Of a stretch of 13,146 nucleotides of DNA, positions 5,992 to 13,146 are shown in pieces. The DNA comes from Parafilimonas sp. (GTDB taxonomy: Bacteria > Bacteroidota > Bacteroidia > Chitinophagales > Chitinophagaceae). The notes below the pieces were generated by a model. That model had not been told where the DNA came from and made no database searches. It worked only from the letters and a program-made list of their open reading frames with translations. The position numbers were made by a program, and so were the translations under genes. Every line of letters starts with the position of its first letter. Within the stretch, counting starts at the first letter, position 1. The stretch spans positions 1 to 13,146 of the forward strand of contig JAICKT010000084.1 in the NCBI GenBank assembly GCA_025927795.1. The letters are read 5' to 3'.

Positions 5992-8340
5992 ATGGGAAAG
6001 ATACTACTTTTTTTTCTAATAACGCCGGTATGTTTAAGGGCGCAATTAACGGTGGAAAAAATAATGCAGGATCCTAAATGGATTGGCACATCTCCTTCTA
6101 ATATTTTTTGGAGCTACAACAGTAAATCAATTTATTTTAAATGGAATCCTGAAAAAAATATCAGTGATTCATCATATAATTATTCCTTATCAGAAAACAA
6201 GATTTCGGAATCATCATTTAATAAGGCGCAATTTGCGGAAGACATTCAGAATGGTAAATACAATCAGTTAAAAACCGAAGAAGTATTTGTGCATGAAAAT
6301 GATATTTACCTGTTGAATATTGCAACAGGTAAAGTTTTCCGCATCACTCAAACCGAAGCAACTGAAAGCAATCCTTTATTTACAAATAATGATAGCGATA
6401 TTGTTTTTACATCAGGCAATAATTTATTTGCATGGAATAATAAAAATGGAACCATACAACAACTAACAAATTTTGTAAGCAGCAATGCTCCATCAGAAAA
6501 TAGCGATGAAACACAACAGCAATTATGGTTAAAGAATGAAGCTTTGCAAACTTCGTCGGTTATAAAACGAAGAACAGATAAAGCAGATTCTGCAAAAGCA
6601 TTTCTTAAGCGAAATAAGGAAAACGAATTGCACAAAATTTATATTGGCAATAAAGATGTGCAGCAATTAACTATTAGTCCCGATGAAAGGTTTATAACAT
6701 ACACATTATTTAAAAAGAGTAATGAACAAACAACGGTTGTACCTTCTTATGTAAATAAAACCGGTTATACTGAAGAGATTCCTGGTCGCCCCAAAGTTGG
6801 CAGACCCGATGGTGATTATTCTTTTTTTGTTTTTGATAAACTAAAAGATACGGTTTTCAACATTTCTACAGATTCAATTCCGGGTATTTATGATAAGCCT
6901 GAGTTTTTAAAAAATTATCCTGACACAAATAAAAATGCAAAACCAATTTTACGTAAGGTTGTTATACAAGGAATTTATTGGAATGATAAAGGCGATGCAG
7001 TTATAGCAGATATTTTTTCTTTAGATTATAAAGACAGATGGATAATGCAGCTTAATGCAGAAACCGGAAAGCTTTCTTTAATAGATCGCCAGCATGATAG
7101 CGCGTGGATTGCAGGTCCCGGCATTGCCTGGCTTGATGCAGCAAATATTGGATGGATAAACAACAACACAATTTATTTTCAGAGTGAAGCAACAGGTTAT
7201 TCGCATTTATATGCATACAATATAAACTCACATCAGCGCAATGCAATAACATCAGGCAATTATGAAATTCAGAAAGCAGTTTTAAGTCGCGATAAAAAAT
7301 ATTTTTATTTAATCACCAACGAAGAACATCCGGGTAAACAAAGTATTTACCGCATTAATTATGATGGAAGTAATAAAATAAAACTCAGTTCGCTAATGGG
7401 AGGTTATGAAATGTTTTTATCGCCTGATGAAAAATATATTGCTTACCGTTATTCTTATCAAACAAAACCATGGGAATTATATTACCAGGAAACTAAGCCA
7501 AATGCAAAGCCGGTGCAGGTTACAGATAAAGCAATGAGTGATTCATTTAAATCGTACACATGGCGCGATACAAAAATTTTTACGTTCACAGCAAGAGATG
7601 GCGCTCAGGTTCATGCACGCATTTATGAGCCGAAAGAAGGAACGAAAAATAATGCAGCCATAATTTTTGTGCATGGTGCAGGCTATTTACAAAATGTAAA
7701 TTATCAGTGGAGTTATTATTTCCGGGAAATGATGTTTAATAATTTATTGGCTGATAAAGGCTATACTGTTTTAGATGTTGATTACAGGGCAAGCGCAGGT
7801 TATGGGAGAAACTGGCGTACCGCAATTTATCGATATATGGGTGGAAAAGATTTGGATGATGAAGTTGATGCAGCGCATTATCTTGTTCATAGTCTTGGCA
7901 TAGATTCAACGCGCATTGGTATATATGGCGGAAGTTATGGTGGCTTTATGACGCTGATGGCAATGTTTACGCAACCAAATGTTTTTAAAGCCGGCGCTGC
8001 TTTACGTTCTGTTACAGATTGGGCGCATTACGATCATGAATATACTGCCGCAATTTTAAATGAACCTTTTACAGACAGCATTGCGTATGCACGTTCTTCG
8101 CCAATAAATTTTGCCGAAGGTTTAAAAAATCATTTATTGATTTGCCATGGAATGGTTGATGTGAATGTACATGTCCAGGACGATATGCGTCTTGTTCAAA
8201 GGTTAATTGAATTGGGGAAAGATAATTGGGAGTTCGCGGTTTATCCTGTAGAAGATCATGGTTTTGTTGAAGCCAGCAGTTGGACAGATGAATACAAACG
8301 TATTTTAAAATTGTTTGATGAGAATCTTTTGAATAAATAA
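5992..8340 (+). CDS. Secreted S9 family peptidase (DPP IV-like)
   Basis: The product is 782 residues. The N-terminus MGKILLFFLITPVCLRAQ is a signal peptide with probable cut A17|Q18, so the enzyme acts in the periplasm or outside. Residues about 25-520 form the β-propeller typical of the family (repeated patterns such as LTISPDERFITYTLF, FLSPDEKYIAYRYS). The C-terminal α/β-hydrolase domain (about 535-782) has all three catalytic residues: S648 in GGSYGG, D723 in HGMVDVNVH and H756 in EDHGF, aligning with DPP IV Ser630, Asp708 and His740. S9 enzymes of this layout remove dipeptides, often X-Pro or X-Ala, from oligopeptides. Specificity is inferred only, since the propeller Glu pair was not located with confidence. 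The DUF2807 gene follows after 118 nt with no terminator seen between. Confidence 0.93.
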   Translation: MGKILLFFLITPVCLRAQLTVEKIMQDPKWIGTSPSNIFWSYNSKSIYFKWNPEKNISDSSYNYSLSENKISESSFNKAQFAEDIQNGKYNQLKTEEVFVHENDIYLLNIATGKVFRITQTEATESNPLFTNNDSDIVFTSGNNLFAWNNKNGTIQQLTNFVSSNAPSENSDETQQQLWLKNEALQTSSVIKRRTDKADSAKAFLKRNKENELHKIYIGNKDVQQLTISPDERFITYTLFKKSNEQTTVVPSYVNKTGYTEEIPGRPKVGRPDGDYSFFVFDKLKDTVFNISTDSIPGIYDKPEFLKNYPDTNKNAKPILRKVVIQGIYWNDKGDAVIADIFSLDYKDRWIMQLNAETGKLSLIDRQHDSAWIAGPGIAWLDAANIGWINNNTIYFQSEATGYSHLYAYNINSHQRNAITSGNYEIQKAVLSRDKKYFYLITNEEHPGKQSIYRINYDGSNKIKLSSLMGGYEMFLSPDEKYIAYRYSYQTKPWELYYQETKPNAKPVQVTDKAMSDSFKSYTWRDTKIFTFTARDGAQVHARIYEPKEGTKNNAAIIFVHGAGYLQNVNYQWSYYFREMMFNNLLADKGYTVLDVDYRASAGYGRNWRTAIYRYMGGKDLDDEVDAAHYLVHSLGIDSTRIGIYGGSYGGFMTLMAMFTQPNVFKAGAALRSVTDWAHYDHEYTAAILNEPFTDSIAYARSSPINFAEGLKNHLLICHGMVDVNVHVQDDMRLVQRLIELGKDNWEFAVYPVEDHGFVEASSWTDEYKRILKLFDENLLNK

Positions 8341-8458
8341 TTATTTCTCAGTCACAACAATAAATATTAATTGCATGGCAAAAAATAAATGTAAAATAGA
8401 AAATCATTTTACTCCTGTAACTTTTTCTTTTGTAAATCGTACAACAAAAAAATACAAA

Positions 8459-9178
8459 ATGAAAAAATTACCTATTCTGCTTACTTTATTATTATTTGCT
8501 TCTGTTTCGTTTGCACAAAACACAACCATTCACGATGCAAATGCCAAGGTAAGAAATGTTGGCAGCTTTCATGCAATTGAAGTTTCAAACGGCATTCATC
8601 TTATACTTAAACAAGGCAATACAGATGCAGTTGCTGTTAGCGCTTCATCAACTGATCTCATCAGTAAAATAAAAACTGAAGTTTCAAATGGTAAGCTTAA
8701 AATTTATTTTGATCATAGCATGTGGAAAAACTGGAATTCAAAAGGAAAGGAACTGAAAGCTTACGTGACCATAAAAGATATTGATGAACTTGAAGCAAAC
8801 TCAGGTGCTGAAGCAACCACAGATGGCAACATTAGTTCTTCGGATATGAAGATCACGCTTTCTTCCGGTGCTGATTTTGATGGGCAGGTTACAGCTTCTA
8901 AATTGTGGGTTGATCAAAGCAGCGGCAGCGATATGGATATTAAAGGAAAAGTAAGTTACATTGAAATTAAAACCAGCAGCGGTTCAGATTTTAAAGGTTA
9001 TGATCTTGTTTCTGAAACCTGTAAAGCAGATGCAAGCAGTGGCAGCGGTATTGAAATAACTGTAAATAAAGATTTACAGGCAGAAGCCAGCAGCGGCGGT
9101 GATGTTAATTACAAAGGAAACGCTTCTATTTCCCAAATATCAAACAGCAGTGGCGGCAGAATAAAAAAGCAAAGCTAA
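8459..9178 (+). CDS. Secreted DUF2807 (head GIN domain) protein with β-helix repeats
   Basis: The product is 239 residues from the ATG at 8459, chosen because it starts a clean signal peptide (MKKLPILLTLLLFASVSFAQ, probable cut A19|Q20); the frame is open 28 codons further upstream, but that extension is unlike a signal peptide. The domain is the Bacteroidota DUF2807 or 'head GIN' family: GSFHAIEVSNGIHLILKQG at the N-terminus, then repeated short β-strands. A motif of the form (S)SG followed by a polar residue recurs seven times, with glycines at 116, 137, 156, 175, 195, 213 and 232, a period of about 19 residues that suggests a right-handed β-helix or β-roll. No membrane anchor or sorting domain is visible. 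Function is unknown; an adhesin role has been proposed for the family but is not shown. Confidence 0.88.
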   Translation: MKKLPILLTLLLFASVSFAQNTTIHDANAKVRNVGSFHAIEVSNGIHLILKQGNTDAVAVSASSTDLISKIKTEVSNGKLKIYFDHSMWKNWNSKGKELKAYVTIKDIDELEANSGAEATTDGNISSSDMKITLSSGADFDGQVTASKLWVDQSSGSDMDIKGKVSYIEIKTSSGSDFKGYDLVSETCKADASSGSGIEITVNKDLQAEASSGGDVNYKGNASISQISNSSGGRIKKQS

Positions 9179-9202
9179 AAGCAGCAAAATGGTATGCAGC
9201 AA

Positions 9203-9232
9203 AAAAAGTTCCTTTGTAAAAAGGAACTTTTT
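9203..9232. terminator. Bidirectional terminator between convergent genes
   Basis: The perfect 13-bp stem AAAAAGTTCCTTT (9203-9215) with AAAGGAACTTTTT (9220-9232) has a 4-nt loop. T-runs are available on both strands (T at 9228-9232 on plus, A at 9201-9207 read as T on minus). It lies 24 nt after the DUF2807 stop and 22 nt after the YtxH-like gene's end on the other strand, so it should end both transcripts. Confidence 0.88.
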
Positions 9233-9254
9233 GTATTTATATATTCAAGACTGC

Positions 9255-9488
9255 TTACTGTGTATCGCCAAAATCATCGTTGGTATCAAAACCAAGATCA
9301 CTTAATTCATCTTCGGTTTTACCGCGAAAATTGCGAATCTTATCTTTTATTCCGCCTGCAAGATCGCTGGCAGAATCAGCAATGCGCTGACGGGTTTCGC
9401 TACCGCTTGAAGGAGCAACCAATAAACCTACTGCTAACCCTGCAACAAAGCCAGTAAGGGTTGCTACTAAAATACGCTGTGCACTCAT
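9255..9488 (-). CDS. YtxH-domain small membrane protein
   Basis: The product is 77 residues. One hydrophobic helix (about residues 6-25, ILVATLTGFVAGLAVGLLVAP) is followed by APSSGSETRQRIADSASDL and an amphipathic, then acidic tail rich in Asp and Glu. The helix followed by AP-x-SG-x-x-TR is the YtxH (gas-vesicle/general-stress-like) pattern. These proteins are often induced by stress, and their molecular role is unknown. The ATG at 9488 begins just before the helix with no alternative start. The gene lies 69 nt downstream of lptD on the same strand and may share its transcript; a bidirectional terminator follows. Confidence 0.82.
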   Translation of the reverse strand: MSAQRILVATLTGFVAGLAVGLLVAPSSGSETRQRIADSASDLAGGIKDKIRNFRGKTEDELSDLGFDTNDDFGDTQ

Positions 9489-9557
9489 AAAAAAGTTTTT
9501 TATTAATTAATGAACAATTTATTTTTCAACAATCTTGCCAGAAAATAAATTAAATAT

Positions 9558-12272
9558 TTACTGCTGTAAAAAATGTTTGTTTATACGGAGGTCTCTTAAA
9601 ATACCCGATTTAGGATTAAGTGTTATAGTGAAAGATTTAAACTGTCCAACATTTACATCAATCACCATTTGCCAGCAATGCATATCGCGTGTAAGGTAAA
9701 TGCTTGTTGCCTGTATGCGTTGTGTTCTGAAATCAAAATAAAATCCGCCGCCCAATTTCCACTTGGGAGAAATGCTTATATCTCCATTAATATTTACATT
9801 AGAATTAAGTTGCGAAATAAAATGTATTAAATCAGGAGAAAGATAATGTGAATAGCTAAGCGAATAAGACAACTGCACAGACCATGGAATATTAAAATCA
9901 ACAAACTCACCCGGGTTTTCTCTAACATATTGCAGTTCTCTTTGTTGCTCATCGGGTGTGAGCGTTTCATCTTCTCCTAACCTATTCTCGTCGCTTCGCT
10001 TATCTTTAGATTTACTTTGAAAAGAAGTAGAAAGTGCCAGGTTTCCCGATTGAAAATTTCCTAATTTACCGTGTTTCCAAAGTAACTGGTTTTTGCCTGA
10101 ACTATCTGGTTGATATGGATGAATAACTGCGCCTGCTGTTATATTCATTTTATTATTAAACAAGCTGCTTCCCGTTCTTATATTTATATCTTGCCAGTTT
10201 AAACTATCAGCAATTAAATTATAACCGCTTGAAATACTCAGGTTATCAAGTAGCCTTACTTTTTTTACACTGTCTCCCCCGGTCGAGTCACGATTTTTTA
10301 CTTTCATTTCAAGCAGGTTATTAATACCAAAACTTAAGCCGCCAAACTTCTGTTCACTAAAACTTCCGAAAACGTTTCCTTCTAATTGTGAAACTCTAAC
10401 CGGTTGTCCAAATGCAGTGGCTTGTACGGTTTGATAAAACTGGCTTACAAGATCTGGTTTGTAACTTAAACTGATGAAAGGATCTACCTCATGCCGTATT
10501 GCCTGTATGCCATGAGAATGCTTGAAATTAAATGTTCCGAAAATGCGGGTGCTGGTACTTAATCCGAAAGACATTTCACGCGCAGCAAAAAATCCTTTTT
10601 GTAAAGATGTATCCACTTTTAATTTTGAATTGCTCCAGGTATAAACGATCTTTTGCGCATACCATCGTTCTTCATAACTGATGGAAGGTGTAATAACAAA
10701 AGGTCCTATGGGTGGCAATGAAAGTGATATCGGAATGTGGTGGTCTATTCCCCATTGAACTGTATCTAAAACTCTCCGCAGGTTAAATGCAGAATCGTAA
10801 AAAGAAACTACATTTTCAAGATTACCTGTATAACCAATACTTAATTTTTGATACCATTTTGAACTGCCTGCTTCATTTTTATTTTGAAAAGGATAAATAG
10901 TTGCCATATTAAATGCAACTGTTGGCAGGTTCATGTTTATAAGTCTGCTTACACTGTTTTGATTTTCGTTAGCAGATATGCTCAGGTTGTATTTCCCATC
11001 TGCCCAAACTTTATTCCATGTAATGGATGAGCTAAGATTATTATCATAATTTTTAAAAGCATTATCTGTCAGGTAATTATTATACTGTGTACTGCCTGCA
11101 TCAACATTTGCGGAAAAGCTTGTACCGGGTCTTGCCTTTGAATCAGAAGAATGAGACCAGTTTAAATGATAATTAGTGGTTGTATTAAATTCTTGTTTTG
11201 CTGTGCCGAACGTATTTAAAAGCTTAGGGTGCTGAATTGAAAAAGTTAAGTTGCCGCGATATTTATAACGCTTGTAATATTCTGGCGTTATTCTAAGATT
11301 CCATCCTCCGTATGAATAAAGATCTGCCTCAACTCTTGCATCCCAGTTATCACCTAAAACTTTATAAAAGCCTAACCCTTCCAAGCCAAGACCTTGTGCA
11401 TCGCTTGTAGTAAAACGCGGTGGTAATAAACCAGAATGTCTTCCCCTCTGTAATGGGTAAATGCCAAAGGGTATTGGAATAGGAATTGGTACGCCCTCAA
11501 ATTCTGGAAAGGCTGGGCCGGATACAGCAATCTTGTTATTTATAATTTTTATTTTTTTTGCACGTATATCAAAATGTGGTGTATCAAGATTACATGTTGT
11601 AAATCTTCCACGATAGGCATACTCAACATCTTTATCAGCTTTTTTTACAGTTTGCGCATGAACAAACATCTCGCCTTCTTTATAATAGGTATTTATTGTT
11701 AGCCCTTTTTGCGATTTAAGATTGTATCTAACTGTATCCATTTGAGATGTTTGATCACCCTGTGCAAACGTGGGCAGGTTCAGTGCGCCTTTAGATGTAT
11801 CAGTTCCTCCATAAGCTGTAATTAAATTTTGATCCTGATCATATCTTATCGTATTCGCATCAAGCTTTATATCTTTAGAATCGGTATGTGCTTTCCCGTA
11901 AAGAATAAATCGCTTCTCCGGTATAATAAGCACACCGCTGTCTTCAGCCGTATAATTTATCGGTGCATCAAGAGAGTCTTTAGAAAATAATAAAGTATCA
12001 ACGCTTATTCTTTTTGCAGAATCATTTATTGAAGTATCAAAAGAATTTCTTAAGGTTGAGTCTGCAGGCTTTAACGTATCTGCAATAATTTTTTTTGAAG
12101 AAAGTGTATCAATATTTCTTACAGGAATTGTATCGGTATTAACTGTTAATGATTTTTGAAATTTTGTTTTCCACTTATTGTTAGCAAGTAAGGGCAACGT
12201 TATAAATATTGCAAAGCAAAAAAAAATGGTTGCAGGTTTTATATTTGCGCGAACTTTATAACGGATAAGCAT
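9558..12272 (-). CDS. lptD: LPS assembly outer-membrane protein, LptD-like
   Basis: The product is 904 residues from the ATG at 12272; a TTG six codons earlier is rejected. LptD is the outer-membrane β-barrel that, with lipoprotein LptE, inserts lipopolysaccharide into the outer leaflet. The order is a signal peptide (hydrophobic core about 15-31), a Thr/Ser/Asp-rich linker, an OstA-like jellyroll (about 113-250, with RFILYGKAHTDSKDIKLDAN and later RGRFTTCNLDTPHFDIRAKKIKI), then a barrel of about 640 residues beginning near FEGVPIPIPIPFGIYP and LQRGRHSGLLPP. The C-terminal end (RDMHCWQMVIDV … LRDLRINKHFLQQ) matches the LptD pattern. Only C227 and C866 remain outside the signal peptide, enough for one long-range disulfide, against two in E. 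coli. It is divergent from the amidase gene. LptE is not in the window. Confidence 0.9.
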   Translation of the reverse strand: MLIRYKVRANIKPATIFFCFAIFITLPLLANNKWKTKFQKSLTVNTDTIPVRNIDTLSSKKIIADTLKPADSTLRNSFDTSINDSAKRISVDTLLFSKDSLDAPINYTAEDSGVLIIPEKRFILYGKAHTDSKDIKLDANTIRYDQDQNLITAYGGTDTSKGALNLPTFAQGDQTSQMDTVRYNLKSQKGLTINTYYKEGEMFVHAQTVKKADKDVEYAYRGRFTTCNLDTPHFDIRAKKIKIINNKIAVSGPAFPEFEGVPIPIPIPFGIYPLQRGRHSGLLPPRFTTSDAQGLGLEGLGFYKVLGDNWDARVEADLYSYGGWNLRITPEYYKRYKYRGNLTFSIQHPKLLNTFGTAKQEFNTTTNYHLNWSHSSDSKARPGTSFSANVDAGSTQYNNYLTDNAFKNYDNNLSSSITWNKVWADGKYNLSISANENQNSVSRLINMNLPTVAFNMATIYPFQNKNEAGSSKWYQKLSIGYTGNLENVVSFYDSAFNLRRVLDTVQWGIDHHIPISLSLPPIGPFVITPSISYEERWYAQKIVYTWSNSKLKVDTSLQKGFFAAREMSFGLSTSTRIFGTFNFKHSHGIQAIRHEVDPFISLSYKPDLVSQFYQTVQATAFGQPVRVSQLEGNVFGSFSEQKFGGLSFGINNLLEMKVKNRDSTGGDSVKKVRLLDNLSISSGYNLIADSLNWQDINIRTGSSLFNNKMNITAGAVIHPYQPDSSGKNQLLWKHGKLGNFQSGNLALSTSFQSKSKDKRSDENRLGEDETLTPDEQQRELQYVRENPGEFVDFNIPWSVQLSYSLSYSHYLSPDLIHFISQLNSNVNINGDISISPKWKLGGGFYFDFRTQRIQATSIYLTRDMHCWQMVIDVNVGQFKSFTITLNPKSGILRDLRINKHFLQQ

Positions 12273-12287
12273 ACTCGTAGCTGAAAA

Positions 12288-12295
12288 CAAAAATA
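12288..12295 (-). promoter_or_regulatory. Possible -7 element for lptD
   Basis: On the minus strand these bases read TATTTTTG, an exact match to TAnnTTTG, about 16 nt before the lptD start codon in the 75-bp divergent gap. No clear TTTG -33 box is seen at the right distance, and the implied leader would be under 10 nt, so this is weak. Confidence 0.25.
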
Positions 12296-12347
12296 TAGTT
12301 TAATACCATAAAAGATTTGTAAAGGAAAGTTTTTAACGAAGTAAATC

Positions 12348-13146
12348 ATGCTAAAAAAAATTGCCGGTGTTTTTTGTATTATAGCACTATTGATGTTTGC
12401 CACCTCATTTAAAATTGCAGAACCTGCAAAACCTGTAAACACTGTTTCTCCCAAACAAAGTAAATTAAGAACAATCGTAATTGATGCAGGCCATGGTGGT
12501 AAAGATTTTGGTGCGGCCGGTAAATATTCGTACGAAAAAAATGTAGCACTTGCTATTGCATTAAAATTACAAACAACATTGCAGCAGGCAATGCCTGATG
12601 TAAAAATTGTAATGACAAGAACTACGGATATTTTTCAAAAACCGCAGGAAAAAGCAAACATTGCTAATAATGCAAAAGGCGATTTGTTTATTTGTATTCA
12701 TTGCAACTCAGTGCCTAAAGTAAGACATAGCGAAGTAACCGGTTATAAAATGCAAACGTATTATACAGGCAAAGGCAAAAAGAAAAAGAAGCATACAAAA
12801 AAAGTTCCCACTTATCGTTACTGGTACACGCAAAACCCGGTTAAGGGCACCGAAACTTATATTTGGGCTGCACATAAAAGCGAAGCAAAAGAAGTTGCCA
12901 TGCGTGAAAATGAATCTTTATATATTGATAGTACAATGCTGCAACAGGTTGGCGATTTTGATGCAGACTCACCTGAAAAAAGAATTTTGTATTCTTTAAA
13001 AACGCAGCAATATTTTAACCGCAGCGCAAATCTTGCATTAGATGTTGAAGATGAATTAGACAAAGTAGGCCGCATAGTAAACGGAGCAAGACAACGGCAG
13101 GTTGGTATTTGGGTATTACAGGCAACAGCAATGCCAAGTATTCTTG
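12348..13146 (+). CDS. N-acetylmuramoyl-L-alanine amidase (Amidase_3), 3' end outside window
   Basis: The frame is open from the ATG at 12348 to the window edge, giving the first 266 residues. It starts with a signal peptide-like stretch (MLKKIAGVFCIIALLMFATSF), so the enzyme acts in the periplasm. The Amidase_3 fold begins at RTIVIDAGHGGKD. Zinc ligands are visible as H49 (DAGHGG), E63 (YEKN) and H118 (FICIHCNS). The final catalytic Glu usually lies just after the TAMPSIL block where the window ends, so it cannot be checked. The enzyme cuts the amide bond between MurNAc and the peptide stem, a step in daughter-cell separation and wall turnover. Residues about 126-215 form a long insertion, lysine-rich at 142-152 (KGKKKKKHTKK), which may act like the regulatory helix of AmiB and AmiC. 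The gene is divergent from lptD (75-bp gap), a pairing I recall as common in Bacteroidota. Confidence 0.92.
   Translation, partial: MLKKIAGVFCIIALLMFATSFKIAEPAKPVNTVSPKQSKLRTIVIDAGHGGKDFGAAGKYSYEKNVALAIALKLQTTLQQAMPDVKIVMTRTTDIFQKPQEKANIANNAKGDLFICIHCNSVPKVRHSEVTGYKMQTYYTGKGKKKKKHTKKVPTYRYWYTQNPVKGTETYIWAAHKSEAKEVAMRENESLYIDSTMLQQVGDFDADSPEKRILYSLKTQQYFNRSANLALDVEDELDKVGRIVNGARQRQVGIWVLQATAMPSIL

Noticed and set aside
8375..8458. Longer N-terminus (28 extra codons) for the DUF2807 protein.
   Set aside because: It would bury the clear signal peptide behind a polar stretch; the ATG at 8459 gives a normal secreted protein.
9194..9457. Plus-strand ORF of 87 codons over the YtxH gene.
   Set aside because: It starts before the bidirectional terminator and runs antisense to a recognisable YtxH protein; its composition is unlike a real protein.
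12239..12454. Minus-strand ORF of 71 codons across the lptD/amidase gap.
   Set aside because: It overlaps the start regions of both divergent genes in the wrong frame and shows no family features.

Overview
The window looks like an ordinary chromosomal stretch of a Bacteroidota bacterium, probably near the Chitinophagaceae. This rests on the AT-rich DNA, the near absence of Shine-Dalgarno sites, signal peptides cleaved before Gln (…SAQ, …RAQ, …FAQ), a promoter of the TTTG/TAnnTTTG type, and the protein families present. No phage, insertion sequence, CRISPR array, tRNA, rRNA or defence island was seen. Placement below phylum level is inference.

Layout: (1) 1-1582, + strand: the C-terminal end of a LemA protein, a short cytosolic TPM-domain protein and a secreted or membrane TPM-domain protein with a Gly-rich tail. 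An 81-bp imperfect inverted repeat lies between the two TPM genes, and a strong terminator follows. (2) 1738-2697, - strand: an LpxD-type acyltransferase. (3) 2698-4031, + strand: a promoter-like sequence, two hairpins (the second an intrinsic terminator only 9 nt before the start codon), rluE and an overlapping GNAT acetyltransferase gene. (4) 4178-5827, - strand: a stand-alone response-regulator receiver protein followed by dnaN. (5) 5992-9178, + strand: a secreted S9 (DPP IV-like) peptidase and a secreted DUF2807 repeat protein, closed by a bidirectional terminator. (6) 9255-12272, - strand: an LptD-like LPS assembly protein followed by a small YtxH-like membrane protein. (7) 12348-end, + strand: the first 266 codons of a zinc-dependent N-acetylmuramoyl-L-alanine amidase, cut by the window edge.

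Functionally, the envelope is the main theme: LpxD (lipid A synthesis), LptD (LPS export to the outer surface), a peptidoglycan amidase, YtxH, and secreted proteins. Core information processing appears as dnaN and rluE. The least explained piece is the compact promoter-hairpin-terminator unit in front of rluE, which could be a transcription attenuator or a roughly 70-nt small RNA. I found no convincing new multi-gene system. The other notable points are small: a 19-residue repeat in the DUF2807 protein, a two-cysteine LptD, the inverted repeat at 698-778, and a lysine-rich insertion in the amidase.
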